DNA of 64,000 nt from Acetobacter sacchari (lineage in GTDB: Bacteria; Pseudomonadota; Alphaproteobacteria; Acetobacterales; Acetobacteraceae): contig NZ_JAFVMF010000014.1 in the NCBI RefSeq assembly GCF_017377715.1, positions 62,001-126,000 on the forward strand. The letters run 5' to 3'. The translations under genes were made by a program, and so were the position numbers. Positions within the stretch are counted from its first letter, which is position 1. Each line of letters starts with the position of its first letter. Below are positions 39,138 through 48,333 of the stretch, one piece after another. The notes beneath the pieces were generated by a model. That model was given only the letters and a program-made list of their open reading frames with translations, did not search any database and was not told the origin of the DNA.

Positions 39138-40082
39138 ATGTTTGTCATCCATAATCCGACCGCCGGGCGACGGAACACGCGCAAGCTGTGGGCCGTTCTC
39201 GACTGGCTGGTCAATCATGGCGCGCCGGTCAAAATCCTGGAGACCCGACACAGCGGCCATGCGACCGTGCTGGCGCGGGAAGCCGTGGCGAGCGGCGCGG
39301 ACATGGTGGTCGCCGCTGGCGGGGACGGCACGATCGCCGAGACTGTCGCCGGGATGATTGGCGGGCAGGCGCGGCTGGGCGTCATCCCTCTGGGCACGGC
39401 GAACGTGCTGGCCCACGAATTCGGCCTGCCGAACCACCCGCGCGAACTCGCCACGATCCTCTCCTCCCCTCGCAGCGCGCCTCTCTGGCCCGGCGTAATG
39501 CGATCGCCGACATCGACGAAGCTCTTCGTCCAGATGGTCGGAGCGGGCTTCGACGCTCACGTGGTGCACAACATCGATCTTCATACCAAACGCCGTATCG
39601 GCCGTGGCGCCTATGTCCTGCAGACCCTCCGGGAGTTGCAGCGCTACCAGTTTCCCGATTTGACGATCCGGCTGGACGGGGTGAAGCATCGCGCCGCCAG
39701 CGTCATCGTCAGCAAGGGGCGCTTTTATGGCGGTCCCTACATACTGGCGCCGGACGCGCGGCCGGGCGAGCGAGGCTTCACCGTGGCGCTGTTCCGCGAC
39801 GGCGGCCCGCTCTCCGCATTGCGGGCAGGGGCCGCTTTGCCGCAAGGGCGTATGGGCGCGTTACCGGGCGTTTCGTTGCTACACGCCTCGCACGTGGAGA
39901 TCGGCGGACCGATCGGGCTGCCGGTGCAGGCGGATGGCGATCCTGCCGGGATATTGCCGCTCAGCGTCTACGACGCCGAAGGGCCGATCCTCGTCGCTGC
40001 ATCCCCACAGGCAAAATACCGGCGCGGGGAGGCTGTGTTGTTTGACTCCGCATCGACCCCGCAGCAGCAAGCCGCTCAATAA
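39138..40082 (+). CDS. Diacylglycerol kinase family lipid kinase
   Basis: A 314-aa protein of the DAGK catalytic-domain family (YegS/DgkB-like). The nucleotide site shows FVIHNPTAGRRNTRKLW at the start and VVAAGGDGTIAETVAGMIGG near residue 59, followed by LGVIPLGTANVLAHEF. Members phosphorylate diacylglycerol, sphingosine or related lipids at the inner membrane. It diverges from the LpxH-like/GT4 pair with a gap of about 180 bases. No strong ribosome site precedes ATG 39138, so the start is uncertain. Confidence 0.88.
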   Translation: MFVIHNPTAGRRNTRKLWAVLDWLVNHGAPVKILETRHSGHATVLAREAVASGADMVVAAGGDGTIAETVAGMIGGQARLGVIPLGTANVLAHEFGLPNHPRELATILSSPRSAPLWPGVMRSPTSTKLFVQMVGAGFDAHVVHNIDLHTKRRIGRGAYVLQTLRELQRYQFPDLTIRLDGVKHRAASVIVSKGRFYGGPYILAPDARPGERGFTVALFRDGGPLSALRAGAALPQGRMGALPGVSLLHASHVEIGGPIGLPVQADGDPAGILPLSVYDAEGPILVAASPQAKYRRGEAVLFDSASTPQQQAAQ

Positions 40083-40321
40083 GCTTGAAGATGCTATCTA
40101 CCGTGTTTACGGCACAGACAACTCATATAACCGAAGTTCCGAATTCGTTAATTTATCGTGCCACACGCGCCGCGGTTAATTAAGCTTGCAATCATATATT
40201 TTCAGGAAATTTTATCGATTATTACACTGGTAACGTAATCTTTTTCTCAAATCATTGACGATGATAATTTTTCTTGTTTTGTTTAATTAAGTTTACACAT
40301 TAAGTAAAATTATGGTGACAC

Positions 40322-40828
40322 ATGGAACTTCCACCCGAACTTGTTCAAATTTCAGGCGGGGACGTAGAAATTTGGGGTTATTATAACCCGGTGAAAGCAC
40401 GCGACGTGGTAGAATCCGTAAGGAAAATTACCAACGCTCAGACAGACAAAGAAAAAAAGACGATTCTGCATATCATGTCAGGGACGCATGGCGCATGTAA
40501 CCAGCGCATCGGCGCGGTAAACCCACAAGCAGCCGAAAGGCAGTTCTATAAGGAGGACAAAGCGCTTCGCGGCAAACAATCGGAGAATGTTACGGTCGAA
40601 GTTCATGAGTTCAACACGGAATTTCTCATCAAGACGAGGTCTCTTGTAAGAATTAAAAATCCTTTTTCAAGCTCAAAATACAAAGAGGACAAATTAGCTG
40701 GAACAACACATTCAATGTCAACGTTGAATAGAAAACTTCGCCTTCTGGTGGAAAAGAACACCGATTGCAAACATATATTCCTTTTAGCCTATTGCTGCAG
40801 CGCCGGAGAGAAATTGTCTGCTCCATGA
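40322..40828 (+). CDS. AT-rich orphan protein with caspase-like His/Cys pattern
   Basis: A 168-aa cytoplasmic-looking protein without signal peptide or membrane segments. I do not recognise a family. Two features recall caspase/CHAT-type peptidases: a beta-strand ending in TILHIMSGTHGACN (His56-Gly57) and a second ending in HIFLLAYCCSAGE (Cys158/159-x-x-Gly). The protein stops only nine residues after the second motif, shorter than a full caspase-like domain. The gene and its upstream 240 bases are clearly AT-richer than the neighbours, which suggests acquisition. No good ribosome site precedes the ATG. A catalytic role is an inference from two short motifs. Confidence 0.6.
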   Translation: MELPPELVQISGGDVEIWGYYNPVKARDVVESVRKITNAQTDKEKKTILHIMSGTHGACNQRIGAVNPQAAERQFYKEDKALRGKQSENVTVEVHEFNTEFLIKTRSLVRIKNPFSSSKYKEDKLAGTTHSMSTLNRKLRLLVEKNTDCKHIFLLAYCCSAGEKLSAP

Positions 40829-40977
40829 TTGAATAAACGCACATAAGTATTCCCAGTATTCAATTTTTTATATCCCACTTCATGCCTTGATTCTATTTTC
40901 GCTGCGTTCTCGTACACCCACGAAGAGCAGCGCCATATTGTCTGCCCCTCATGGACATAAACTCTTGCCGACCGTGA

Positions 40978-41871
40978 TCAGAGGCGCTTCGGAAACCCCG
41001 CTGCAAGGTGGTCAATGAACGCCCGCACGGCCGAGGGTAGCCCCCTGCGCGTGGTGAACACGAGATGCACAATCCCGTTCGGCCCAGTCCACTCAGGCAG
41101 CACAGGCACAAGGCAACCGTCAACCAGCGCTTCGCGAACGAAATGATCCGGCAGCCACGCAACACCAAGGCCCGCAATCGCGGCGTCGCGCACCATGGTC
41201 ATATCCTGCGAGCCAAACCGAGGCGTTCGACGAATTTCGTGCGTTTCACCATTCTCGTTCATCAACGGCCAGACGCAATCGGTCACCTCGTCACTCGTTG
41301 TCAGCAACGGTGCGGTCGCAAGGTCCGACAGGGCGCGAATGCCCGCGGCTACACGGGGATGCGCCACGAGGACACGCACGGAGCGACCCAACGTACGCAT
41401 GGTCATTGCCGCATCCGACGTCAGCGCAAGACGGACACGCAGCGCGAGGTCGATGCGTTCCTTAACGAGATCAACAGGTCGATCCACCGCCAGAAGCTGT
41501 AGCCGCACCTTCGGGTAACGGCTCAGAAATCCGGTGATCAGATCTCCAATGACGGAGACCATCCCGGTGGGGCAACTGAATCGGACAATGCCTGCCGGCT
41601 CGGCCTGGGCGGCGCTGATGATCGCCTCCGCTGCATCCGCCTCGTCCAGCATGAGGCGACAGCGCTCATAAAATGCCTGCCCGAGTTCCGTGATGCGAAA
41701 ACGGCGGCTCGAACGCTCGATCAACCGTGCGCCAAGCCGGGTCTCCAGATCCGATATACGACGACTGAGTTTGGATTTCGGCTCGTGCAACGCGCGCGAT
41801 GCTGCGGAAAACCCACCATGCGTCACCACCGAGACGAAATATGCATGATCGTTGAGATCGCGCCGTTCCAT
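40978..41871 (-). CDS. LysR family transcriptional regulator
   Basis: A 297-aa LysR regulator: N-terminal winged helix (FVSVVTHGGFSAASRALHE near residue 12, then LSRRISDLETRLGARLIER) and a C-terminal effector domain from about residue 90 (GIVRFSCPTGMVSVIGDLI). It is divergent from a short-chain dehydrogenase starting at 41985, so that gene, and perhaps the hydrolase after it, is the likely target. The roughly 110-base gap should carry its operator. The effector is unknown. Confidence 0.93.
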   Translation of the reverse strand: MERRDLNDHAYFVSVVTHGGFSAASRALHEPKSKLSRRISDLETRLGARLIERSSRRFRITELGQAFYERCRLMLDEADAAEAIISAAQAEPAGIVRFSCPTGMVSVIGDLITGFLSRYPKVRLQLLAVDRPVDLVKERIDLALRVRLALTSDAAMTMRTLGRSVRVLVAHPRVAAGIRALSDLATAPLLTTSDEVTDCVWPLMNENGETHEIRRTPRFGSQDMTMVRDAAIAGLGVAWLPDHFVREALVDGCLVPVLPEWTGPNGIVHLVFTTRRGLPSAVRAFIDHLAAGFPKRL

Positions 41872-41984
41872 CGTTCCTCTTTCTGAACGCTGTGTGCCGA
41901 TATCACCGTCTACAGCATTTATCGTTGCGGTGTCATGTCTCTCTCACCGACGCACTAAACGCGTCTCGAACAGGGAGCAAAACA

Positions 41985-42737
41985 ATGGTTTACGGATTTG
42001 ATGGCAAAGTGGTGGTCGTGACCGGCGGCACAAGCGGCATCGGCCTGGCCACAGCCAAGGCGTTCGCCAAAGAAGGCGCATTCGTTTTCATTACGGGCAG
42101 AAGGCAGGATACGCTCGACGACGCCGTGGCCCAGATCGGCGGCAAGGTCACCGGCGTTCGCGGCGACATGAGCAATCTGGAAGACATCGACCGCCTGTAT
42201 GATGCGGTCCAGCAGAAGCATGGACAAATCGACGTTATTTTCGCCAACGCTGGCGGCGGAACGTTCGCGCCTTTGGGAGAAATCACGGAAGAACACTACC
42301 AGTCTACCTTCGACAGCAACGTCAAGGGCGTGCTCTTTACGGTGCAAAAAGCGCTCCCTCTGTTGCGCGATGGCGCTTCGATCGTGCTTAACGCCTCAAA
42401 CGTCAGCGCTGCTGGCACCCCCGCTTTCAGCATTTATTCGGCGACCAAGGCGGCAGTACGGAGCTTCGCACGCAACTGGATGCTCGACCTCAAGGACCGG
42501 CATATCCGCGTCAACGCAGTGAGCCCGGGAGTGACCGACACGGCAGGACTGAACCACCTTTTCGGCAACGGCGAACAGGCCGAAGGAACCAAAACCTACC
42601 TCGCCAGCCTGATCCCGTCGGGACGCGTCGCCCAACCCGAAGAGATCGCACGCTCGGTGCTTTTCCTCGCGTCTGATGAAGCCAGTTTCATCAACGGCAT
42701 TGAACTTTACGTCGATGGCGGTCAAAAGCAAATCTGA
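41985..42737 (+). CDS. Short-chain dehydrogenase/reductase
   Basis: A 250-aa SDR of the classical type: NAD(P)-binding VVTGGTSGIGLATAKAF near residue 11, FANAGGG near 84, catalytic Ser in LNASNVSAAG, Tyr-x3-Lys in YSATKAA near 148, and the C-terminal VDGG. ATG 41985 is preferred because GGGAG precedes it; the open frame extends upstream to 41892. It is divergent from the LysR regulator. The substrate is not predictable. Confidence 0.93.
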   Translation: MVYGFDGKVVVVTGGTSGIGLATAKAFAKEGAFVFITGRRQDTLDDAVAQIGGKVTGVRGDMSNLEDIDRLYDAVQQKHGQIDVIFANAGGGTFAPLGEITEEHYQSTFDSNVKGVLFTVQKALPLLRDGASIVLNASNVSAAGTPAFSIYSATKAAVRSFARNWMLDLKDRHIRVNAVSPGVTDTAGLNHLFGNGEQAEGTKTYLASLIPSGRVAQPEEIARSVLFLASDEASFINGIELYVDGGQKQI

Positions 42738-42862
42738 ACGTCGTCAGGTCCGCGCGGCGTCCTCCCGAACAAACATGCAGCGATGTTCGAATGAGCGCCG
42801 CGCGGTCGGATTATCAGACGTCTCAAGCCGCGGCATAACGCCTGCGCCTAGAATTTTCGGAG

Positions 42863-43705
42863 ATGATCATGTCTTTCGTCACGACCAGGGATGGCGTCGA
42901 AATCTTCTACAAGGACTGGGGGCCGAAGGACGCCCGTCCTATCATGTTCCATCACGGATGGCCGCTGTCATCCGATGACTGGGACGCCCAGATGCTGTTC
43001 TTTTTGCAGCACGGCTTTCGTGTGGTTGCACATGACCGCCGCGGGCACGGACGCTCGACACAGGTGTCTGATGGTCACGACATGGACCACTATGCGGCCG
43101 ACGCTTCTGCTGTCGTGGAAGCGCTGGACCTGCGAAACGCCGTGCATATCGGCCACTCTACAGGCGGGGGCGAGGTTGCGCGTTATGTAGCGAGACACGG
43201 TCAGCCCGCCGGACGCGTCGCCAAAGCGGTTCTGGTCAGCGCCGTTCCGCCCCTGATGCTGCGCACTGAAGCCAATCCAGAAGGCTTGCCTATCGAAGTG
43301 TTCGACGGATTTCGCTCGGCTCTTGCTGCAAATCGGGCTCAATTTTTCCGCGATGTGCCTGCTGGTCCGTTCTTCGGATTCAACCGCGCAGGAGTTGAGC
43401 CGCAGGAAGGCGTCATCCAAAACTGGTGGCGACAGGGCATGATGGGCAGCGCAAAGGCCCATTACGAGGGCATCAAGGCGTTTTCCGAGACTGACCAGAC
43501 CGAAGACCTGAAGGCCATTACCGTGCCGACGCTTGTCCTGCATGGAGAAGACGACCAGATCGTGCCGATTGCCGACGCGGCGCTCAAGTCGATCAAACTG
43601 CTGCCAAATGCCAAGCTCAAGACCTACCCCGGTTTCCCGCACGGGATGCTGACAGTGCATGCAGATGTGCTCAATGCGGATCTGCTGGCCTTCATCAAAG
43701 GCTGA
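42863..43705 (+). CDS. Alpha/beta hydrolase of the non-haem haloperoxidase type
   Basis: A 280-aa hydrolase. Oxyanion region FHHGWPLSSDDW near residue 33, nucleophile elbow IGHSTGGGEVARYVARHG with Ser near residue 98, acidic residue in LHGEDDQIVP near 227 and His in FPGHG-like YPGFPHGML near 257. This pattern is that of cofactor-free haloperoxidases/esterases (chloroperoxidase F family). It follows the SDR by 125 bases on the same strand, so it may belong to the LysR-controlled unit. The true start could be ATG 42863 or 42869. Confidence 0.9.
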   Translation: MIMSFVTTRDGVEIFYKDWGPKDARPIMFHHGWPLSSDDWDAQMLFFLQHGFRVVAHDRRGHGRSTQVSDGHDMDHYAADASAVVEALDLRNAVHIGHSTGGGEVARYVARHGQPAGRVAKAVLVSAVPPLMLRTEANPEGLPIEVFDGFRSALAANRAQFFRDVPAGPFFGFNRAGVEPQEGVIQNWWRQGMMGSAKAHYEGIKAFSETDQTEDLKAITVPTLVLHGEDDQIVPIADAALKSIKLLPNAKLKTYPGFPHGMLTVHADVLNADLLAFIKG

Positions 43706-43712
43706 CTTCCCG

Positions 43713-43744
43713 ATGCGGCCACGGTAAATCTGCAGTGGCCGCAT
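43713..43744 (+). terminator. Hairpin after the hydrolase gene
   Basis: ATGCGGCCAC (43713-43722) pairs exactly with GTGGCCGCAT (43735-43744) around a 12-base loop, eight bases after the stop codon. No T run follows, so termination efficiency is uncertain. The rest of the gap to 44089 between the convergent genes shows no gene or repeat. Confidence 0.6.
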
Positions 43745-44089
43745 TGTCCTAAAGCTTCATCGGCGACACCATGTCGCGCCCGCCATAGCGTTATCGCACT
43801 GGAACCGCCCGTAAAACCGAGCCCCCAATCTGACATGCTCTGACCAAAGCAACGCTCAGCGCTGCGAGTGACGGAATGTCCCCGACAACAATACCGCCGC
43901 TTCCAGGACACAACGCTTGTCATTCAGAAATGTCTTTTTGACTAACGCTTCCTTCTTCAATCACACCTGAGCGATAATATTTGGAGACGAACACATTGAG
44001 CGTATTCTTGATTTGAATGTCGATTAACTTACGCTCTCAGCGCTACGGTTCATATTCATCATCAACATCGATGCATACAGATTATTATT

Positions 44090-44485
44090 TCATATTTTTT
44101 CGCGTTTTGCTTCGAGGATGCTTGGCAGACGTATTTCAATCCAGTCCGCAAGCGCAGACACCTTCTCCGCCGCTTCCTGCCCCAACGGCGTAAGGCTGTA
44201 TTCGACATGTGGCGGCACCACATGAAACGCGACGCGATCAACAAGACCATCGCTTTCCAGCCACTTCAGGGTCTGAGCCAACATGCGCTCGCTCACGCCA
44301 CCAATAAGGCGGCGTAATTCACCGAACCGGTGGGTTCCGTTTTGCAGCGCAATCAGAACGAGAACGCCCCAACGGCTGGTCATATGCTTTAGCACCTCGC
44401 GTGAGGGACATTGAGCGGCCATAAGGTCGCCTCGACGCAATTGCTCCGACAGAGAGGCTCGCTGAGTTTTCGAATTTTTCTTCAT
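44090..44485 (-). CDS. HxlR family regulator (QorR-like)
   Basis: A 131-aa winged-helix protein of the HxlR family: CPSREVLKHMTSRWGVLVLIAL near residue 26, then RFGELRRLIGGVSERMLAQTL (recognition helix) and YSLTPLGQEA. It is divergent from a QorB-like gene, the same arrangement as ytfH(qorR)/ytfG(qorB) in enterobacteria. The conserved N-terminal Cys (CPSREV) is the likely redox or quinone sensor, as in QorR/YodB-type regulators. Auto-regulation through the repeats in the divergent promoter is expected. Confidence 0.9.
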   Translation of the reverse strand: MKKNSKTQRASLSEQLRRGDLMAAQCPSREVLKHMTSRWGVLVLIALQNGTHRFGELRRLIGGVSERMLAQTLKWLESDGLVDRVAFHVVPPHVEYSLTPLGQEAAEKVSALADWIEIRLPSILEAKREKI

Positions 44486-44510
44486 ACTTACTTTTATGTA
44501 CGTACTTACT
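44485..44510. promoter_or_regulatory. Repeats in the qorR/qorB promoter, probable HxlR operator
   Basis: TACTTACT occurs twice (44485-44492 and 44503-44510), 18 bases apart start to start, with the palindrome GTACGTAC (44498-44505) overlapping the second copy. The block covers the first codons of the regulator gene and lies about 60 bases before the qorB-like start. HxlR regulators often bind GTAC-containing inverted repeats. Confidence 0.6.
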
Positions 44511-44570
44511 AATCAGAAGCAAAGATCTTATGTCGTGATGTGTCACGGACCATAATCAGAGAGAAATGTC

Positions 44571-45416
44571 ATGGCCATTGCGATTACCGGTGCGAGCGGT
44601 CAACTCGGGCGGCTTACACTCAAGGCCCTCATAGGCCGAGAGATCGGAGAACACATCGTCGCCCTGGCGCGCGCACCTTCAAAAATAGAGCTTGAAGGCG
44701 TCGAAAAACGGGAATTCGATTACTCCAGAATCGACACGCTCGCACCTGCTCTGAAAGGTGTAGAGACGTTGGTCCTGATTTCATCAAGCGAAATCGGGCA
44801 CCGTGTCGTTCAGCATCGAAATGTCATCGAAGCTGCAAAGATCTCTGGCGTCCAGAATATTCTATATACCAGTGTGCTGCACGCCGATACGTCGCTTTTG
44901 TCGCTGGCAGATGAACATCGCAAAACCGAGGTCGACCTCGTATCGTCTGGCTTGTCTTTTACGATCCTCCGCAATGGCTGGTATACGGAAAATTACGTCA
45001 GTTCTGTCGGAGCCGCTCTCAAGGCAGGCGCATTTATCGGGAGCGCCGCAGGCGGCCGGATCTCATCCGCCGCTCGTGCCGATTACGCAGAAGCGCTTGC
45101 AGCCATCGCCACAAACAAAGGTCACTCCGGGAAAATCTATGAATTGGCGGGCGACAACGCCTGGACGCTTTCTGATCTGGCGGCAGAAATCTCGCGACAG
45201 ACTGGAAAGGAAATCCCATATCGAAATCTGCCTGAATGGGAATACGCCCAAGCTCTTATTGGAGCAGGCCTTCCCGCTGATCTGGCGCATTTCATAGCGG
45301 GTTGCGACACCGCCGCCTCGAAAGGCGCGCTTTTCGATGACGGGCTTCAGCTCTCCGCCCTGATCGGGAGACCAACGACGTCTCTTTCTGAAAGCGTCGC
45401 TCTTGCGCTTAAATAA
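44571..45416 (+). CDS. qorB: NAD(P)H:quinone oxidoreductase QorB-like (NmrA family)
   Basis: A 281-aa atypical SDR of the NmrA/QorB group. It opens with the dinucleotide-binding motif AITGASGQLGRLTL, and then shows VLISSSEIGHRVVQHRNVI and FTILRNGWYTEN, both typical of QorB. QorB reduces quinones with NADPH. It is divergent from an HxlR regulator that probably represses it until a quinone or other electrophile oxidises the regulator's Cys. AGAGA upstream of the ATG is a weak ribosome site. Confidence 0.9.
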   Translation: MAIAITGASGQLGRLTLKALIGREIGEHIVALARAPSKIELEGVEKREFDYSRIDTLAPALKGVETLVLISSSEIGHRVVQHRNVIEAAKISGVQNILYTSVLHADTSLLSLADEHRKTEVDLVSSGLSFTILRNGWYTENYVSSVGAALKAGAFIGSAAGGRISSAARADYAEALAAIATNKGHSGKIYELAGDNAWTLSDLAAEISRQTGKEIPYRNLPEWEYAQALIGAGLPADLAHFIAGCDTAASKGALFDDGLQLSALIGRPTTSLSESVALALK

Positions 45417-45506
45417 TCTCTCTATCGATATCAAACGCCGCGACGATTTGTGAAGAGAGCACCCGCCTGTCGCCGCGCCCTCATAAACGACAAAAAATCA
45501 ACCACG

Positions 45507-45533
45507 CTCAAAGGGGGAGCGTCCCCCCTTGAG
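45507..45533. terminator. Palindrome between convergent qorB and ppk2
   Basis: CTCAAAGGGGG is followed, after a short loop, by the near-complement CCCCCCTTGAG. It lies between the stops of qorB and ppk2 and is a likely shared terminator. Its Ca/tttG-type ends and G/C core recall the palindromes at 62894-62949. Confidence 0.6.
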
Positions 45534-45543
45534 CGGGAAGATG

Positions 45544-46443
45544 TCACCCGGCCTCGTCCACAAGCTCCTGCCGATACTTGTCCAGAGAACTTGCCAAATC
45601 CGGCTCCATCGTCGGCGTCTTCTGCCCCAGCTTCTCCATCGTGTCGATAATCGCGTGAATGACCACAAGCCGCGCAAACCATTTGCGGTTGGCGGGGATT
45701 ACGAACCATGGCGCGTGATCACACGACGTATGGCGAATCGCCTCTTCATAAGCGTGACGATAGTCTCCCCAAAATTCACGCTCTTTCATGTCTGCGCTTG
45801 AGAATTTCCAACGCTTGTCCTTCAGGTCAAGACGGCGGAGCAGCCGCTTGCGCTGCTCTTCACGCGAAATGTTGAGGAAAAACTTCAGCACGACGGTCCC
45901 CTGCCGAGACAGGTAGTGCTCAAAATTTCGGATATCGTCGAAACGCCCCTGCCAGAACTCGGGCGTCCCGACCTCTCCCGGAAGGTGTTCCCTCTCCAGA
46001 AGCTCCGGATGCACCCGCGTCACCAGAACGTCCTCGTAGTGGCTGCGATTGAAGATGACGATACGGCCGGCGGACGGGCCGGCGATGTGAATGCGCCACA
46101 GGAAACCATGTAGAAGTTCCTGCGGTCCCGGTTGCTTGAAGGAAGAGACCGTGACGCCCTGCGGATTTACGCCCGACATCACGTGTTTGATCGTGCCGTC
46201 CTTGCCGGACGTGTCCATGCCCTGAAAGACGATCAGCAGCGACTTCGTCCCGTTGGCGTACAGCAGGTCCTGTAGATCTGCGAGGCGCTTTTTGGCGACC
46301 TTCATCAGCGCCTTGCCTTCGGACTTGCTTAGCCCGATGTCGGCCTTGTCCTTCGGGTCGTATTTCGACAGGTCGAAATTCGCCGCGTCGTCGACGCGGA
46401 AGCGCCGCGTCAGGATAGTCTGGAGGTCGGCGCTCTGCTTCAT
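45544..46443 (-). CDS. ppk2: Polyphosphate kinase 2
   Basis: PPK2 enzymes transfer phosphate between polyphosphate and nucleoside mono- or diphosphates. The 299-aa single-domain protein has the Walker A-like IVFQGMDTSGKDGTIKHV near residue 73, Walker B-like FNRSHYEDVLVTRVH near 130 and the lid region with KFFLNISREEQRKRLLRR. This layout fits single-domain PPK2. Its 5' end lies 45 bases after a minus-strand SDR gene, so the two may be co-transcribed. Confidence 0.93.
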   Translation of the reverse strand: MKQSADLQTILTRRFRVDDAANFDLSKYDPKDKADIGLSKSEGKALMKVAKKRLADLQDLLYANGTKSLLIVFQGMDTSGKDGTIKHVMSGVNPQGVTVSSFKQPGPQELLHGFLWRIHIAGPSAGRIVIFNRSHYEDVLVTRVHPELLEREHLPGEVGTPEFWQGRFDDIRNFEHYLSRQGTVVLKFFLNISREEQRKRLLRRLDLKDKRWKFSSADMKEREFWGDYRHAYEEAIRHTSCDHAPWFVIPANRKWFARLVVIHAIIDTMEKLGQKTPTMEPDLASSLDKYRQELVDEAG

Positions 46444-46488
46444 GACACGTCCCCTTGCAGTAACTTCAGGCGGCAGTTTTGAATGGGG

Positions 46489-47244
46489 TCAGCCGACCCC
46501 GCGCTTTACGGCGAGACCCGCCGACGCCTGACACACCGGCATCATCTCGATGCGGTTGATGTTTACGTGTGCAGGCAGGCGCAGCGTCCACGAAACCGTC
46601 TCCGCGATATCCTCAGGCAGGAGAGGCTGCGTGTCGCGATAAACCTCCGCCGCTTTCGCGTCGTCGCCAAAGCGGACATTGCTGAATTCGCTGCCGCCAC
46701 ACAGACCTGGCTCAATATTCGTCGCCCGCACTCGCGTTCCCAGCAAATCGCTACGGAGGTTGCGCATGAACTGCGACACGAACGCCTTTGACGCGCCATA
46801 GACATTGGCGCCTGGATAAGGATACGTCCCGGCCGTGCTGCCGATCGAGACGACATGCCCATGGTTGCGCTCTGTCATTCCCGGCAAAAGCGCGCGCGTG
46901 ATTTCGACCAACCCGGTGACGTTGGTTGCGATCATGGTCTCCCAGTCGGCTATATTCGTCTCCTGCGCGGGGTTCAGGCCGAGCGCCAGTCCGGCGTTGT
47001 TCACCAACACGTCGACGCGGCGCCATGCTTCCGGAAGACTGTCTGGCAACGCCCGAAGCGCCTGCGTGTCCGTCATATCGAGTTGAAGCGGGAGGAAGGC
47101 ATCGCCCAGCGCATCCTGCAACGCGACCAGACGCTCCTTGCGACGCCCTGTCCCGATCACCCTGTATCCGTCACGGACCAGGCGTTCGACGATCGCCTTG
47201 CCAAACCCCGCGGTGGCGCCCGTCACCAGAACCGTATCGCTCAT
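46489..47244 (-). CDS. YdfG-like short-chain dehydrogenase
   Basis: A 251-aa classical SDR: VLVTGATAGFGKAIVERL near residue 4, VNNAGLALG near 80, catalytic Ser in VSIGSTAGTYPYPG and Tyr-x3-Lys in YGASKAF near 150. The pattern, especially NNAGLALG and PGLCGGSEFSNVRF, resembles YdfG, which oxidises serine, 3-hydroxy acids and malonic semialdehyde derivatives. ATG 47244 is preferred; a frame open to 47292 adds 16 unconserved residues. It is divergent from the AlgH/YqgE gene. Confidence 0.9.
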   Translation of the reverse strand: MSDTVLVTGATAGFGKAIVERLVRDGYRVIGTGRRKERLVALQDALGDAFLPLQLDMTDTQALRALPDSLPEAWRRVDVLVNNAGLALGLNPAQETNIADWETMIATNVTGLVEITRALLPGMTERNHGHVVSIGSTAGTYPYPGANVYGASKAFVSQFMRNLRSDLLGTRVRATNIEPGLCGGSEFSNVRFGDDAKAAEVYRDTQPLLPEDIAETVSWTLRLPAHVNINRIEMMPVCQASAGLAVKRGVG

Positions 47245-47348
47245 CGCACTTCTCCCCAGACTGCTGTGCGTTTCATTCCCTACACGCCGCATTAGCCGAG
47301 GTTGGGCGGCGTGTTGTCAAATAGCCCAGTGAGCCCCATATCCATTGA

Positions 47349-47951
47349 ATGGCTTCTGCTCCGACCGAAACGATCTACACGAATTTCCGCGACGCCCCCC
47401 TGACGGGGCGGCTTCTGGTCGCGACGCCTGCATTGTCGGACTCAGATTTCGCCCGCAGCGTCATCTACATATGCGCCCACTCTACAGAAGACGGCGCAAT
47501 GGGGATCGTGGTCAATCGGCGCCTGTCCCAACCGGCGTTCGACGATCTGCTTCTTCAACTGGACATAGCTCCAGCTCCTCCGCGCCGACGCGTCTCGCTG
47601 TGCGCTGGCGGACCCGTGGAATCCATGCGCGGTTTCGTCCTGCACTCCTCCGACTGGAGCGGGGACGGCAGCATGACGGTCGACGAAGGCGTGTCCCTGA
47701 CGGCCAGCCTCGACATCCTCAAGGATATCGCCGCCGGGTCTGGCCCGCGCGACGCACTGCTCGCCCTTGGACACGCAAGCTGGGCGGCGGGACAGATCGA
47801 GGAGGAAATCGCCCGTCACTCCGCATGGCTGGTGGCCCCGGCGACACGTGACATTCTTTTCGGCGTCGATCACACGGGCAAGTGGCGCAAGGCTTTGGCG
47901 GGGATCAACATCGATCCGCTGCGACTGGCGCCATTTGTTGGCAACGCTTAG
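47349..47951 (+). CDS. YqgE/AlgH (UPF0301) family protein
   Basis: A 200-aa protein with the UPF0301 pattern: LTGRLLVATPALSDSDFARSV near residue 19, MGIVVNRRLS near 50, CAGGPVESMRGFVLHS near 84 and LGHASWAAGQIEEEI near 137. The biochemical role of the family is not established; AlgH influences alginate production in Pseudomonas. This is the last chromosomal-type gene before the accessory island. No ribosome site is obvious before the ATG. Confidence 0.92.
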   Translation: MASAPTETIYTNFRDAPLTGRLLVATPALSDSDFARSVIYICAHSTEDGAMGIVVNRRLSQPAFDDLLLQLDIAPAPPRRRVSLCAGGPVESMRGFVLHSSDWSGDGSMTVDEGVSLTASLDILKDIAAGSGPRDALLALGHASWAAGQIEEEIARHSAWLVAPATRDILFGVDHTGKWRKALAGINIDPLRLAPFVGNA

Positions 47952-48333
47952 GACGTTCTTCTGGCGGCGTATTCAGACGTAGATTCGGTGTGCGGCCTCA
48001 CAGAACTGGAAACTTAAGAAAGTAGAGGCGACGACGACGCCCTCTCACGCATAACTGATGATCGTTCTCATAGTTAGGACCCTATGGAAAACGCTCGGGC
48101 TGTTGCCGTGCGCAGGCTCCAGACGTCAAAATCGAGCCTATCCTTGGCTATCTCGCACCAACACCAGACTCCACGCATTCAACTTTTGTTATCGTTCAAA
48201 ATTTTTCAAAAATGATATTGCGAATCATTCGCGATCAATCGTAACGTAATGCTGCAGGTTGTTTCTATGTGTTGCGCATGGCGATCGGTAGATTCTCCGG
48301 CGCCCTGCATTTTTTAAACCAAGGATAAATTAC
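47952..48333. other. Intergenic region before the peptide precursor
   Basis: About 380 bases with falling GC toward 48180-48330, marking the left edge of the AT-rich island. A 63-codon frame at 48058-48249 has no ribosome site or recognisable content. The promoter of the peptide gene should lie in the AT-rich last 150 bases. Confidence 0.45.

Noticed and set aside
48058-48249. 63-codon frame before the bacteriocin-like gene
   Set aside because: There is no ribosome site, and the residue composition looks random.
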